A DNA stretch of 64,000 bases from Leptolyngbyaceae cyanobacterium (GCA_036703985.1 DATNQN010000055.1:1-64000); one strand, 5' to 3'; counted from the first letter of the stretch, positions 18,455 to 26,847 are shown. Translations and numbers: made by a program. The notes: generated by a model not told the origin, from the letters alone.

Positions 18455-19252
18455 ATGAAATTATTAGTTAGTAACGACGACGGGATTTTTTCACCTGGGA
18501 TTCGCGCCTTAGCCAACGCCTTGGCAGAGGCAGGACATGATGTGAGCGTAGTATGTCCGGATCGAGAGCGATCGGCAACCGGACATGGTTTAACTCTTCA
18601 CGACCCCATCCGCGCAGAAGTAGTAGAATCGATGTTCCACCCTTCAGTAAAAGCTTGGGCTTGTTCGGGAACTCCTTCTGATTGCGTAAAGTTGGGCTTA
18701 TGGGCGCTACTGGATAGTCCCCCAGATTACGTGCTTTCCGGTATCAACCAAGGATCGAATTTAGGCACGGATATCCTGTATTCGGGTACGGTTTCGGCAG
18801 CGATGGAAGGAGTGATTGAAGGTATTCCCGCTATTGCCTTGAGTTTGACCAGTTTCACTTATCGCAATTTTGCACCAGCCGCCAAGTTTGCTTGCGTACT
18901 GCTGGAGCATTTGGCGCAACACCCTTTACCCCAGTTGATGTTGTTAAACGTGAACGTACCGCCAGTTGACTGGGATGCTCTAGCAGGAGTTACCATCACC
19001 CGCCAAGGAGTGCGTCGCTATTTCGACGTATTTGAAAAACGAGTCGATCCGCGAGGCAAAACTTACTATTGGTTAACCGGCGAATTAAAGGAAGAATTAG
19101 AACCAACTCCCCATCCTTTTTTGCCATCAGATATTCCCACCGATGTAAAAGCGATTCGCGACAATTACATCACAATCACTCCTTTACAATATGACCTCAC
19201 CTGCGCTTCCGGTTTAAATAACTTACGCCAATGGGAATTCAAATTTCCTTAA
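18455..19252 (+). CDS. surE: 5'/3'-nucleotidase (survival protein) SurE
   Basis: A divalent-metal-dependent phosphatase acting on nucleoside monophosphates. The family motifs are present: LLVSNDDGI at the N-terminus (the DD pair binds metal), [14 protein letters not shown], and [25 protein letters not shown]. Length (265 residues) is normal. I chose the ATG at 18455 because SurE proteins begin M-[KR]-[IL]-L-[LIV]-S-N-D-D. In-frame TTG codons at 18443 and 18452 lie nearer to the GGGAG at 18434-18438. The left end of the TnpB element lies about 0.2 kb upstream. Confidence 0.95.
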   Translation: MKLLVSNDDGIFSPGIRALANALAEAGHDVSVVCPDRERSATGHGLTLHDPIRAEVVESMFHPSVKAWACSGTPSDCVKLGLWALLDSPPDYVLSGINQGSNLGTDILYSGTVSAAMEGVIEGIPAIALSLTSFTYRNFAPAAKFACVLLEHLAQHPLPQLMLLNVNVPPVDWDALAGVTITRQGVRRYFDVFEKRVDPRGKTYYWLTGELKEELEPTPHPFLPSDIPTDVKAIRDNYITITPLQYDLTCASGLNNLRQWEFKFP

Positions 19253-19254
19253 AT

Positions 19255-19286
19255 GGGGAGTGGGGAGTGGGGAGTGGGGAGTGGGG
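19255..19286. repeat. GGGGAGT heptamer tandem repeat
   Basis: Four and a half perfect copies of GGGGAGT between surE and the four-helix-bundle gene. A complementary-looking CTACCCA tract lies on the other side of that gene (19704-19735). Confidence 0.85.
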
Positions 19287-19313
19287 CTGGGAGAAAACAA
19301 CAAGGGGTAAAAT

Positions 19314-19703
19314 ATGGAAAGACCTGATTTCGAGAAATTAGAAGTCTACCAATTAGCCGAGAAGCTAGCTGATGAAATTTGGTATATTGCGATCGAATGG
19401 GATCTCTTTGCTAAAGAGACGATGGGTAAACAAATTGTTCGGGCAGCCGATAGTATTTCTGCCAATATAGCAGAAGGAAAAGGTAGGTATAATTATCAAG
19501 ATAATCGGCGTTTTGTCAGAATTGCCAGAGGTTCTTTGAATGAAACAAGGAATTGGTTAAGACGAGCTTACACGCGCCAGATATTGACAGCGGAACAGGT
19601 AAAAAAGCTGAAACCAATTATTGATGATTTATCACCCAAACTAAATGCTTACTTAAAATACCTGGATAACGCTGTCAAACAAAAACCCAAAAATCATAAT
19701 TAA
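19314..19703 (+). CDS. Four-helix-bundle protein (23S rRNA intervening-sequence protein family)
   Basis: The 129-residue protein shows the family hallmarks: FEKLEVYQLAEKLADEIW at the start, MGKQIVRAADSISANIAEGKGRYNYQDNRRFVRIARGSLNETRNWLRRA in the middle, and a helical C-terminus. The family was first found inside 23S rRNA intervening sequences, but most cyanobacterial copies are free-standing chromosomal genes of unknown role; the fold is a homopentameric helical bundle. No rRNA is nearby. The gene is bracketed by simple heptamer repeats on both sides, which may reflect insertion as a small cassette. Confidence 0.88.
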   Translation: MERPDFEKLEVYQLAEKLADEIWYIAIEWDLFAKETMGKQIVRAADSISANIAEGKGRYNYQDNRRFVRIARGSLNETRNWLRRAYTRQILTAEQVKKLKPIIDDLSPKLNAYLKYLDNAVKQKPKNHN

Positions 19704-19735
19704 CCACTACCCACTACCCACTACCCACCACCCCT
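19704..19735. repeat. CTACCCA heptamer tandem repeat
   Basis: Three to four copies of CTACCCA directly after the four-helix-bundle stop and just before the dgcA-like start at 19738. It leaves almost no room for a ribosome-binding site. Confidence 0.75.
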
Positions 19736-19737
19736 TA

Positions 19738-20787
19738 ATGCAAATCCGAATTAAAACTTTCACCGTTAACAAACGTTTCCCCTTAACCATCAGTCGCGGT
19801 ACTACTGCCCAAACGACAAATGTTTTAGTAGAAATAGAAGAGGAAGGAATAATTGGATGGGGAGAAGCTTCGCCTTTTTCCATTGGCGAACAAAGACAAA
19901 CTACTGATTCTATTCAACAATCGTTACAGCAAGTTTCGCTAGATATCGAAAAATTTACTCCCTTCGATCGACAGCAAATCGAAGAATATTTGATTAAATC
20001 AAACATACCATCAGCTGCCCGTGCAGCAATCGATGTAGCGTTACATGATTGGTTGGGAAAAAAAGCCGGATTACCGCTTTGGAAAATGTGGGGATTAGAT
20101 CGCGATCGCATTATCCCGATCTCCGTAACCGTTGGCATCAACACCCCCGAAGGTGCAAAACAACGAGTCAGAAATTGGGTAAACTTAATCGATGCCAAAG
20201 TCTTCAAAGTAAAACTCGGTAGTCCTCAAGGAATTGCAGCAGACCAAGCCATGTTTGCGGCGGTAAGAGAAGAAGTACCATCTGCCAAAATTAGCGTCGA
20301 TGCCAATGGCGGTTGGAGTTTGGAAGATGCAGTGAAAATGTGTCATTGGCTAGCTGAAAATGATGTGGTTTATGTAGAACAGCCTTTGCCAACAGGACAA
20401 GAAGAAAATTTATTAAATCTGAGAGAGAAAACCCCTTTACCGATTTTCGTTGATGAAAGCTGTTTTACCAGTCGCGACATTGCCGACTTAGCTAATAAAG
20501 TAGATGGAATCAATATCAAGTTGATGAAATCTGGCGGTTTAACTGAAGCGATTCGGATGATTCACACAGCGCGATCGCATAATTTACAAGTCATGTTCGG
20601 CTGCTATTCCGATAGTTCCCTCGCCAATACTGCCCTCTCCCATCTCTCCCCCCTCGCCGATCACCTGGATTTAGACAGCCACCTCAACTTGATAGATGAC
20701 CCCTTCACTGGTGCTATAATTCAAAATGGTTGTCTGCAACCCAACAACCAACCCGGTTTAGGAATCAGCAAAAACCAACATCCTTAA
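19738..20787 (+). CDS. dgcA: Enolase-superfamily epimerase/racemase (dipeptide epimerase or N-acetyl-D-glutamate racemase type)
   Basis: A 349-residue member of the mandelate racemase/muconate lactonizing group. The capping domain covers about 1-125, followed by the barrel with the acid-base lysine motif FKVKLG (about 155-160), metal ligands in SVDANGGW (about 188), VEQPLP (about 214) and FVDESC (about 240), and the opposite lysine in IKLMKSGG (about 262). This is the L-Ala-D/L-Glu dipeptide epimerase subgroup. The neighbour at 21374 is a DUF1611 protein; in the described D-glutamate catabolic pair, DgcN (DUF1611) acetylates D-Glu and DgcA (this family) racemises N-acetyl-Glu. The symbol rests on that context. 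A murein-dipeptide epimerase is the alternative. Confidence 0.75.
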   Translation: MQIRIKTFTVNKRFPLTISRGTTAQTTNVLVEIEEEGIIGWGEASPFSIGEQRQTTDSIQQSLQQVSLDIEKFTPFDRQQIEEYLIKSNIPSAARAAIDVALHDWLGKKAGLPLWKMWGLDRDRIIPISVTVGINTPEGAKQRVRNWVNLIDAKVFKVKLGSPQGIAADQAMFAAVREEVPSAKISVDANGGWSLEDAVKMCHWLAENDVVYVEQPLPTGQEENLLNLREKTPLPIFVDESCFTSRDIADLANKVDGINIKLMKSGGLTEAIRMIHTARSHNLQVMFGCYSDSSLANTALSHLSPLADHLDLDSHLNLIDDPFTGAIIQNGCLQPNNQPGLGISKNQHP

Positions 20788-20796
20788 ATCTTCTCT

Positions 20797-20831
20797 TCAT
20801 CTGCGTTTATCTGCTTACATCTGCGGTAAAA
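20797..20831. repeat. TCATCTGCG-type tandem repeat
   Basis: Three roughly 12-bp units (TCATCTGCGTTT, ATCTGCTTACAT, CTGCGGTAAAAA) of the same dispersed family as 6507-6548, in the opposite orientation. Confidence 0.7.
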
Positions 20832-21286
20832 AATCTCTTTTCCGAAAACTTCCAACTCCAAAGTCGCCTTTAACATAAAAAAGTAAATTTGTCAAACTCG
20901 ATCGTCAACTGTGTGTTTAAGACCTCAGAAAAAAAGTCATCGTAAAATCAGAAATTTCCGATTTTGTCCATACAGTAAAAATAAAACCCACGAAAACACA
21001 AGACTTTCAGGCTAGAGTAAGATATTAATTTGTGTTTTAGACATACTTTCCCTAATTATTATTTCTGTCAAGATACCGCAAATGACGCATTTTCGTCAAT
21101 AGTTGCGAATAGTTTTCAGTTATTTTTAGGCTAAAAAAGAGCTTTTGATTGTAATTTATAAATAAAATGCAGTCTTAAATAAAGATAGCTTATATTGATT
21201 ACTCTAACAAAATCCAGATAAAAATCAATCACCCATCCAAAAAAACATCAACAAATCATCCATTCACCCAACAAAAAATCTGCAAT

Positions 21287-21336
21287 TACATCTGTGTTTA
21301 TCTGTGTTCATCTGTGGATATCTGTGGTAAAAAAAA
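21287..21336. repeat. ATCTGTGTTC-type tandem repeat
   Basis: Four units of TCTGTGTTYA followed by TCTGTGGTAAAAAA, inverse orientation to 6507-6548. Confidence 0.75.
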
Positions 21337-21373
21337 TCTACATTATATATAGTTGTGCGATCGCAATTTTGCC

Positions 21374-22414
21374 ATGCTCAAACCCGACCAAAAACTAGCC
21401 ATCTTACTCCACGAAGGAATTCGCGGCATTCACGGGAAAACCGGACTAACCCTATTACGTTATAGCGAATCACCGATTGTGGCAGTAATCGACAAGGAAT
21501 GTGCGGGCGAATCATTGTCAAAATTAACAAGAATCGATCGCGACGCGCCGATTGTTGCTTCCGTCACAGACGCACTTCAGTACAACCCAGACGTATTAGC
21601 AATTGGCGTTGCACCATCTGGCGGAATCCTCCCAGAACCTTGGTTTCAAGAAATCAAACAAGCAGTAGCATCAGGTTTATCAGTCATCAACGGACTACAT
21701 ACGCAACTAGCCAAGCATCCACAGATACAAGAATTACTCAGAGAAGGACAATGGATTTGGGATGTGCGACAGGAACCCTCCGGTTTGGGAATTGCTAGTG
21801 CAAAAGCGCGATCGCTCATCTGTCGTCGGGTGTTAGCTGTCGGTACAGATATGGCAGTGGGGAAAATGTCCACCTGTCTGGAATTGCATCGCGCATCTTT
21901 GCAGCGGGGATTGCGATCGAAATTTCTCGGCACCGGACAAGCTGGCATTATGATATCCGGTGATGGCATACCTTTAGATGCAATTCGGGTAGACTTTGCA
22001 GCCGGTGCAGTCGAACAATTAGTGATGCGATTTGGGGAAGATTACGACATCCTATATATAGAAGGACAAGGTTCGCTTTTGCATCCAGGTTCAACCGCTA
22101 CCTTACCACTTTTGCGCGGTTCCCAACCAACCCATTTAATATTAGTACATCGAGCCGGACAAACTCACGTTCGCAATCATCCTCACGTACCGATTCCTCC
22201 TTTATCGGAAGTGATTAAATTGTATGAAAGCGTGGCTTTTTGTGGCGGTGCGTTTGAGGAAGTGAAGGTAGTTGCGATCGCCCTGAATACCGGACATCTG
22301 GATGAAGAAGCGGCGAAAAATGCGATCGAGCAAGTTAAGAAAGAAACGGGTTTACCTTGTACTGATGTAGTAAGATTTGGCGGTGATTTGTTAGTAGATG
22401 CGTTGATAGATTGA
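21374..22414 (+). CDS. dgcN: DUF1611 protein, probable D-glutamate N-acetyltransferase
   Basis: The 346-residue protein has the two-part DUF1611 layout: an N-terminal Rossmann-like domain (HGKTGLTLLRY, PIVASVTDAL, IGVAPSGG) and a C-terminal P-loop-like domain with VLAVGTDMAVGKMSTCLELH near 155-175, FLGTGQAGIMISGDG and IEGQGSLLHPG. DUF1611 proteins include DgcN, which acetylates D-glutamate before the DgcA racemase step, and a dgcA-like gene lies just upstream on the same strand. The 586-bp gap means co-transcription is not certain. The ATG at 21374 is chosen over the TTG at 21353 because homologues start near MLKPDQKLAILLHEG. Confidence 0.75.
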   Translation: MLKPDQKLAILLHEGIRGIHGKTGLTLLRYSESPIVAVIDKECAGESLSKLTRIDRDAPIVASVTDALQYNPDVLAIGVAPSGGILPEPWFQEIKQAVASGLSVINGLHTQLAKHPQIQELLREGQWIWDVRQEPSGLGIASAKARSLICRRVLAVGTDMAVGKMSTCLELHRASLQRGLRSKFLGTGQAGIMISGDGIPLDAIRVDFAAGAVEQLVMRFGEDYDILYIEGQGSLLHPGSTATLPLLRGSQPTHLILVHRAGQTHVRNHPHVPIPPLSEVIKLYESVAFCGGAFEEVKVVAIALNTGHLDEEAAKNAIEQVKKETGLPCTDVVRFGGDLLVDALID

Positions 22415-22449
22415 AGTTTTCTCATTTAACTTGCTAAGGAAAATAAATT

Positions 22450-23076
22450 ATGACTCAAACAATCCCAGCGCAAATAATAGAGTTACATGACTTAATCGAA
22501 AATTTTGGTCTGCAACGCATCGAAGATGAGCAATTTTTCCGAGAATGGCAAGATAATTTACCGGAACTAAATGATTTAGAAAAGCTAGCTTTAGATGATG
22601 TAAAGCGGGATTATTTCCACCTAGCTGAATATCCCATGTTGGAACCCATCGTTAAAATGGTGGTGCTTTCTCCATTGTTAAAATTAGCGGGTTTTTATCG
22701 TCCGCCATTTTACCTTTCGGCTGAGAAGGAAGTAAGAATTGCTTTTGAAGATGAAGGAATTACCATAACTGGACGCTTGGATATTTTAGTTTTTACACCT
22801 GAGTTTTGGATATTAGTAGTTGAATCAAAAAGAGCAAAATTATCTTTGGAAACGGGAATACCGCAAGCATTAGCTTATATGTTAGGTAATCCTAATCCAG
22901 ATAAACCCGCATTTGGATTTGTGACGAATGGCAGTGAGTTTAGGTTTTTAAAACTTACTAGAGAAGGCCCGCCCAAATATGCTACTTCTTATTTGTTTTC
23001 TCTTGATCGAGGCGATGATATCTATATAGTGTTGAAAGTGTTAAAACGGCTTGCTCAATTATTTACTTTGGGCTGA
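22450..23076 (+). CDS. PD-(D/E)XK nuclease-like protein (type I restriction HsdR N-terminal-like)
   Basis: The 208-residue stand-alone domain resembles the N-terminal nuclease part of type I restriction R subunits. The catalytic pattern is visible: E in SAEKEVRIAFED, D in ITGRLDILVF, then VVESKRAKLS (E-x-K). No helicase domain and no hsdM/hsdS genes are nearby, so it is not a working restriction system by itself. AAGGA precedes the ATG by nine bases. The stop codon TGA (23074-23076) lies at the edge of the palindromic repeat array that follows. Confidence 0.75.
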   Translation: MTQTIPAQIIELHDLIENFGLQRIEDEQFFREWQDNLPELNDLEKLALDDVKRDYFHLAEYPMLEPIVKMVVLSPLLKLAGFYRPPFYLSAEKEVRIAFEDEGITITGRLDILVFTPEFWILVVESKRAKLSLETGIPQALAYMLGNPNPDKPAFGFVTNGSEFRFLKLTREGPPKYATSYLFSLDRGDDIYIVLKVLKRLAQLFTLG

Positions 23077-23081
23077 CACCC

Positions 23082-23174
23082 CGTCTGGGGTTCAAACCCC
23101 AGGCTAATAGCAAAAGTCCGTTAAAGCGGACTAATTTTCTCTAACAATCCACTTAAGTGGACTTCAGCTATAAA
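23082..23174. repeat. Nested palindromic repeat, copy 1
   Basis: Contains the hairpin CTGGGGTTCAAACCCCAG, then GGCTAATAGCAAAAGTCC, the hairpin GTCCGTTAAAGCGGAC, a spacer, the hairpin TCCACTTAAGTGGA and CTTCAGCTAT. It is the same module order as copy 2 but with a degraded right half. Confidence 0.75.
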
Positions 23175-23204
23175 TGTAAACAGGATTAAATGGCTACGCT
23201 GATA

Positions 23205-23327
23205 GCCCGCCTGCGATTCAAATCGCAGGCTAATAGCGAAAGTCCGTTCAAACGGACTGAAATATTTTTCTTCAGTCCACTTCAGTGGACTTTTGCTATT
23301 AGCCCGGAAATTGATTTCCGGGCGGGC
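23205..23327. repeat. Nested palindromic repeat, copy 2, cloverleaf-like
   Basis: The outer stem GCCCGCC (23205-23211) pairs with GGCGGGC (23321-23327). Inside are a hairpin (TGCGATT/AATCGCA), the long stem GGCTAATAGC with its complement GCTATTAGCC, two inner hairpins (GTCCGTT/AACGGAC and GTCCACT/AGTGGAC), and a right-hand hairpin (GGAAAT/ATTTCC). The arms differ in sequence but keep pairing. A related half-copy lies at 53777-53863. Confidence 0.8.
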
Positions 23328-23348
23328 TGAAAAATAAAACCATTATGA

Positions 23349-23585
23349 TTAATTCCCCAAACTTACCGGAACGACAAGCATAGTAATTCCCTGTCTCCCA
23401 ACAACCTTCACAACTTGATCGGGAAACACAACAACATCACAATTAGCATGATAAAATCGAGCAGGCCAATAACTCCCCAAACACTTAACTCTTCCAGGCT
23501 GATTTTGAGAAATCGTCTTTTCCACCGTTCCCATTACCACTTCTGAAAACATCTCAATTTCTGTAGGTGCAAATAAACTAACCAC
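23349..23585 (-). CDS. Small NfeD-like domain protein, possibly 5'-truncated
   Basis: The 78 residues show the NfeD-type OB-fold pattern: MGTVEKTISQNQPGRVKCLGSYWPARF, then VVVFPDQVVKVVGRQGITMLVVPV. NfeD C-terminal domains are small beta-barrels, usually attached to membrane helices. The GTG at 23585 has GGAGG about ten bases upstream. In another frame, 23534-23755 encodes MYLLNLLVAEKLAVIAFSEMM, which looks like the missing hydrophobic N-terminus. The original gene may have run from 23755 to 23349 and been broken by a frameshift. Confidence 0.55.
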   Translation of the reverse strand: MVSLFAPTEIEMFSEVVMGTVEKTISQNQPGRVKCLGSYWPARFYHANCDVVVFPDQVVKVVGRQGITMLVVPVSLGN

Positions 23586-23856
23586 TGATTACCTACCTCC
23601 CAACTTTTGGGGTAACAGAGTCTAGTTTCCACCTTCCCACCAAACTTAACCAGTGGAGATCCCGAAGTTAAGCCAGAAGATAAGTTTTGTCGCATCATTT
23701 CTGAAAAGGCAATCACAGCAAGCTTTTCAGCTACTAGAAGATTAAGCAAATACAATTTGCCAATTAGCTTAACTTCCTTAACTTCGGGATAAATTCCTTA
23801 TCTTCTCCCCCACCTCTCCCACTAAAATTAAATCATCCCCCGAAATCTGCCAATTC

Positions 23857-24657
23857 GTGAAAACAGACTCTCTCTTCTATCGCCTATTCCAAACCTTTCC
23901 CAGCATCTTCTTTGAACTGATCGATCGTCCACCAGAAGAAGCTAATAACTACCAATTCTCATCCGTTGAAGTCAAACAAACAGCCTTCCGCATTGATGGC
24001 GTATTTCTCCCCGCCACAGGAGAAGATAACCCCATCTACTTTTTGGAAGTGCAATTTCAACCAGATGCAGAATTCTATTCTCGTTTCTTTGCTGAAATAT
24101 TTTTATACTTGCGCCAAAATAAACCTCAAAACGACTGGCGTGCAGTAGTTTTATATCCAACTCAAAGTACGGAAACTGGAGACATCAAACATTATCGCGA
24201 GTTTTTCGATAGTCAGCGAGTCAGGCGAATTTATCTAAATGAGTTAGACTCAGTAGCAGAGAGATCGATTGGTATCCAGACCATCAAATTAGTTATCGAA
24301 ACAGAGGAAAACACGGAAACAAAAGCTAGGGAATTGATTGACCAAATCAGAATAGAAATATCTGATGAAGTTGCCAAACGAGAACTGCTTCAGTTAATAG
24401 AGACTATCATAGTTTATAAGCTACCCAGTAAAAGTCGTCAGGAGATAGAAGCTATGTTTGGACTCAGTGAATTAAAACAAACAAAATTTTATCAAGAAGC
24501 TTTCCAAGAAGGTCGTCAGGAAGGCGAGATAGCCGCTAAATTAGCAACCGTGACCAGGTTGTTAGCATTGGGGTTAACGGTAGAACAAATAGCACAGGCA
24601 TTAGAGTTGGATTTAGAGCAAGTAAGAGAGGCGACGCCACCGCAGGCTTCTAATTGA
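23857..24657 (+). CDS. Rpn-family (DUF2887) PD-(D/E)XK nuclease-like protein
   Basis: The 266-residue protein starts at GTG 23857 with KTDSLFYRLFQTFPSIFFELI, the DUF2887 signature. The nuclease core shows FRIDGVFLP (D) and IYFLEVQFQ (E-x-Q), the variant catalytic motif of this group. The C-terminus has the repeated EGRQEGEIAAK helix and a small helix-turn-helix-like end (LALGLTVEQIAQALELDLEQVREA). Rpn proteins promote RecA-independent recombination in E. coli and are multiplied in cyanobacteria. A second Rpn-like gene lies at 52089. Confidence 0.82.
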   Translation: MKTDSLFYRLFQTFPSIFFELIDRPPEEANNYQFSSVEVKQTAFRIDGVFLPATGEDNPIYFLEVQFQPDAEFYSRFFAEIFLYLRQNKPQNDWRAVVLYPTQSTETGDIKHYREFFDSQRVRRIYLNELDSVAERSIGIQTIKLVIETEENTETKARELIDQIRIEISDEVAKRELLQLIETIIVYKLPSKSRQEIEAMFGLSELKQTKFYQEAFQEGRQEGEIAAKLATVTRLLALGLTVEQIAQALELDLEQVREATPPQASN

Positions 24658-25094
24658 AACTAGTACTTTGAGAAAAATTGCGATCGCATCTAAGATGAAA
24701 TTCTCTAAACAGGCTTTTCATAGCATTTTAGGATAGGTGCGATCCTCGTAAAAAACCGCAGATGCACTCTAATAAAGAGATCGTCCCAATACCCTACAAA
24801 AAAAGTAACACCTACATCTGTGTTTATCTGTGTTTATCTGTGGACATCTGTGGTAAAAAACCAATCTAAAATCTTTGACCGGAAAAAAGGGTTTCAAGCC
24901 TCCCCTTTCAAGGGGAATCATCAAAGAAATTCTCGCTTATTTCAAGCTCTGTCCTTTTAAGGCTCCAGTCAATCTAAAATCTAAAATCCTCGCATCTAAA
25001 ATCGAATGACACTCCCCATCCCCGCTCTCCATCTTCCCGAAAATTTCCCCAATCAGCAGTATCTTCTAAAAATTGTCCTCACATCCCATCACCG
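24658..25094. other. 437-bp repeat-rich gap
   Basis: Holds an ATCTGTG tract (24813-24860), a small hairpin TCCCCTTTCAAGGGGA near 24902-24917 and an AATCTAAAATC tract ending in TCGAATG at 25008. That ATG opens only a 32-codon frame running into the next gene, so it looks like a remnant rather than a gene. Confidence 0.5.
24813..24860. repeat. ATCTGTGTTT-type tandem repeat
   Basis: Four units, ACATCTGTGTTT twice plus TGGACATCTGTGG, ending in GGTAAAAAA. Same family as 21287-21336. Confidence 0.75.
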
Positions 25095-26207
25095 ATGCGT
25101 TTAATCTCTCTTGATGTTTTTCGAGGTATTGCGATCGCAGCAATGATTCTCGTTAACATGGCAGGACTCACCGACCGAGTTCATCCATTTCTCCAACATT
25201 CAGACTGGCATGGCTGCACCCCCGCCGATTTAGTCTTTCCATTTTTCCTATTTATCATGGGAGTTGGGATTTCCTTTTCCTTTTACAAATACACCAAAGG
25301 GAAACGCCCCGACGCCTCAGTTTATCGGCGAATTATCACTCGCAGCATAATTTTATTCGCCCTTGGTTTATTTCTAAACAGTATTGGCAATTACGACATT
25401 AGCCAGATCCGAATCATGGGAGTCCTGCAACGGATTAGCCTTACTTACCTGATAACTACGATCGCAGTTATCCACTTCCGGCGACAATGGCGATGGATCT
25501 TAGCTTTTACCATCCTCATCGGATACTGGTTAGCAATGACATATATTCCAGTTCCCGGTTATGGTGCTGGTATTCTCACTAGGGAAGGAAATTTAGGTGC
25601 TTATCTCGATCGCATCATCATCGGTACCGCCCATTTATATCAAGGAGATAATTACAACTCAATGGGCGATCCTGAAGGACTGTTCAGCACCTTACCCGCC
25701 CTTGTCAACGTTCTGGCTGGTTATTTTACAGGCAGGTGGCTTCGCCGAGAACCGATCGACACCCGTACCAGCATCAATTTAGCATTAATTGGCATTATCT
25801 GTTTAATCATCGGTTGGGACTGGGGTTTCTTATTTCCTCTCAACAAAAAATTGTGGACGAGTTCTTATGTTCTCTACAGTACGGGTTGGTCAATACTATT
25901 TATGGCAGCTTGTCATGAATTATTTGAAGTGAGAGACTTGCGTTCTTGGGGAAAACCATTTCAAGTTTTGGGATTAAACGCCATCTTTATTTTTATCTCT
26001 TCTGTTTTGGCCATCAAAATCTTAGTTAAAACTCATATCGGTACTGGTGAAAATGCACCTACTATTTATAATTGGATTTCCCAACATTTTTTAATACCTT
26101 GGGCTGGCGAAACGAATAGTTCTTTGTTATTGGCTTTACTAACGTTACTCTTTTGGTGGGGAGTTGCTTACTTTATGTATTGGCGCAGTTGGTTTATTAA
26201 AGTATGA
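25095..26207 (+). CDS. NagX/HGSNAT-like membrane acyltransferase
   Basis: The 370-residue polytopic membrane protein of about ten helices starts MRLISLDVFRGIAIAAMILVNM, the signature of the heparan-alpha-glucosaminide N-acetyltransferase-like family (COG4299, DUF5009). The conserved histidine of the first loop is in SDWHGCTPADLVFPFFLFIMGV. Human HGSNAT moves acetyl groups across the lysosomal membrane onto glucosamine; in bacteria the acceptor is unknown but is probably an exported amino sugar. It stands alone on the plus strand and converges on the Rieske gene. Confidence 0.85.
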   Translation: MRLISLDVFRGIAIAAMILVNMAGLTDRVHPFLQHSDWHGCTPADLVFPFFLFIMGVGISFSFYKYTKGKRPDASVYRRIITRSIILFALGLFLNSIGNYDISQIRIMGVLQRISLTYLITTIAVIHFRRQWRWILAFTILIGYWLAMTYIPVPGYGAGILTREGNLGAYLDRIIIGTAHLYQGDNYNSMGDPEGLFSTLPALVNVLAGYFTGRWLRREPIDTRTSINLALIGIICLIIGWDWGFLFPLNKKLWTSSYVLYSTGWSILFMAACHELFEVRDLRSWGKPFQVLGLNAIFIFISSVLAIKILVKTHIGTGENAPTIYNWISQHFLIPWAGETNSSLLLALLTLLFWWGVAYFMYWRSWFIKV

Positions 26208-26294
26208 GAGAAAGGGGAAAGGAAACATAAGACAATTGCATAGCATAATTAAAATTTTTCTTTTCCCCTGTCCCTTGCCCTTTCCCTTTTCCTA

Positions 26295-26837
26295 CTACCT
26301 ACGCGGATCGACTGCCGGTTTGCGATCGATTAAAATCACGTCATCCTCTTGAACCATCACCGTAATTAACGGTAAATTCTTCTGTGTAGGGCCTTTAAGT
26401 CGCTTGCCTTGCCCGTCGTATTCCGCCCCATGACAAGGACAAACAAAGCGATTTCGATCGGTTTTCCAATCCACAATACATCCGTGATGGGGACAAGTCG
26501 GATTAATCGCATACTCTGCTAATTTTGGCCCCTGATTGATTACCAAATAAGTTGGTCGCGGTAAACCTTTTACTAACACTGGTTTACCCGGCGCGGCATT
26601 TGCTAGCAAAACACTTTGTCGAACGTGATTACCCGTATCATCCAACGCCGTCACGCCACGAAGATAATTTTGGCAGGCTTCGCTGTTGGGAGATTGAGTG
26701 CAGGGCGTTGTTTCCGGATGCCTTTCATGGCTAAAACTAGTTTGGGGAAACATCCAGCCCAAAGCAGTAGTACCCGCTGCCCCAAATATCGCGTACTTTA
26801 AAAATTGTCGCCGATTTGAACTAAATTGATTTTTCAT
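26295..26837 (-). CDS. Tat-exported Rieske [2Fe-2S] protein
   Basis: The 180-residue protein starts with a twin-arginine-type signal, SSNRRQFLKYAIFG, followed by a hydrophobic helix. The Rieske cluster ligands are intact: CPHHGC near 113-118 and CPCHG near 132-136, i.e. C-x-H and C-x2-H plus the two extra cysteines that form a disulfide. Unlike cytochrome b6f PetC, it has no petA neighbour and the pre-cluster region is different, so it is probably a separate periplasmic or plasma-membrane Rieske protein. Its partner is unknown. It ends 87 bp from the converging NagX-like gene. Confidence 0.85.
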   Translation of the reverse strand: MKNQFSSNRRQFLKYAIFGAAGTTALGWMFPQTSFSHERHPETTPCTQSPNSEACQNYLRGVTALDDTGNHVRQSVLLANAAPGKPVLVKGLPRPTYLVINQGPKLAEYAINPTCPHHGCIVDWKTDRNRFVCPCHGAEYDGQGKRLKGPTQKNLPLITVMVQEDDVILIDRKPAVDPRR

Positions 26838-26847
26838 AAGTTAATTT

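Larger units (their letters stand above)
20788..21373. other. 586-bp gap between dgcA and dgcN with repeats
   Basis: AT-rich DNA with an ATCTGYG repeat tract near each end (20797-20831 and 21287-21336). No open frame or RNA gene is convincing. A HIP1 octamer (TGCGATCGCA) sits just before the dgcN ATG. Confidence 0.5.

Noticed and set aside
23205-23327. tRNA gene
   Set aside because: It folds like a cloverleaf and contains GTTCAA-like loops, but arm lengths are wrong, there is no anticodon loop or acceptor stem of tRNA type, and the element is repeated.
22450-24657. A restriction-modification or phage-defence island
   Set aside because: The nuclease-like genes are isolated, without methyltransferase, specificity or partner genes; Rpn-type genes are scattered in cyanobacterial genomes.
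25006-25107. Short gene starting after the (TCTAAAA)n tract
   Set aside because: Only 32 codons, runs into the NagX-like start, no conserved look; noted as a possible remnant.
26295-26837. Cytochrome b6f Rieske subunit PetC
   Set aside because: No petA beside it, and a Tat-type signal with an unusual pre-cluster region; a separate Rieske protein is more likely.
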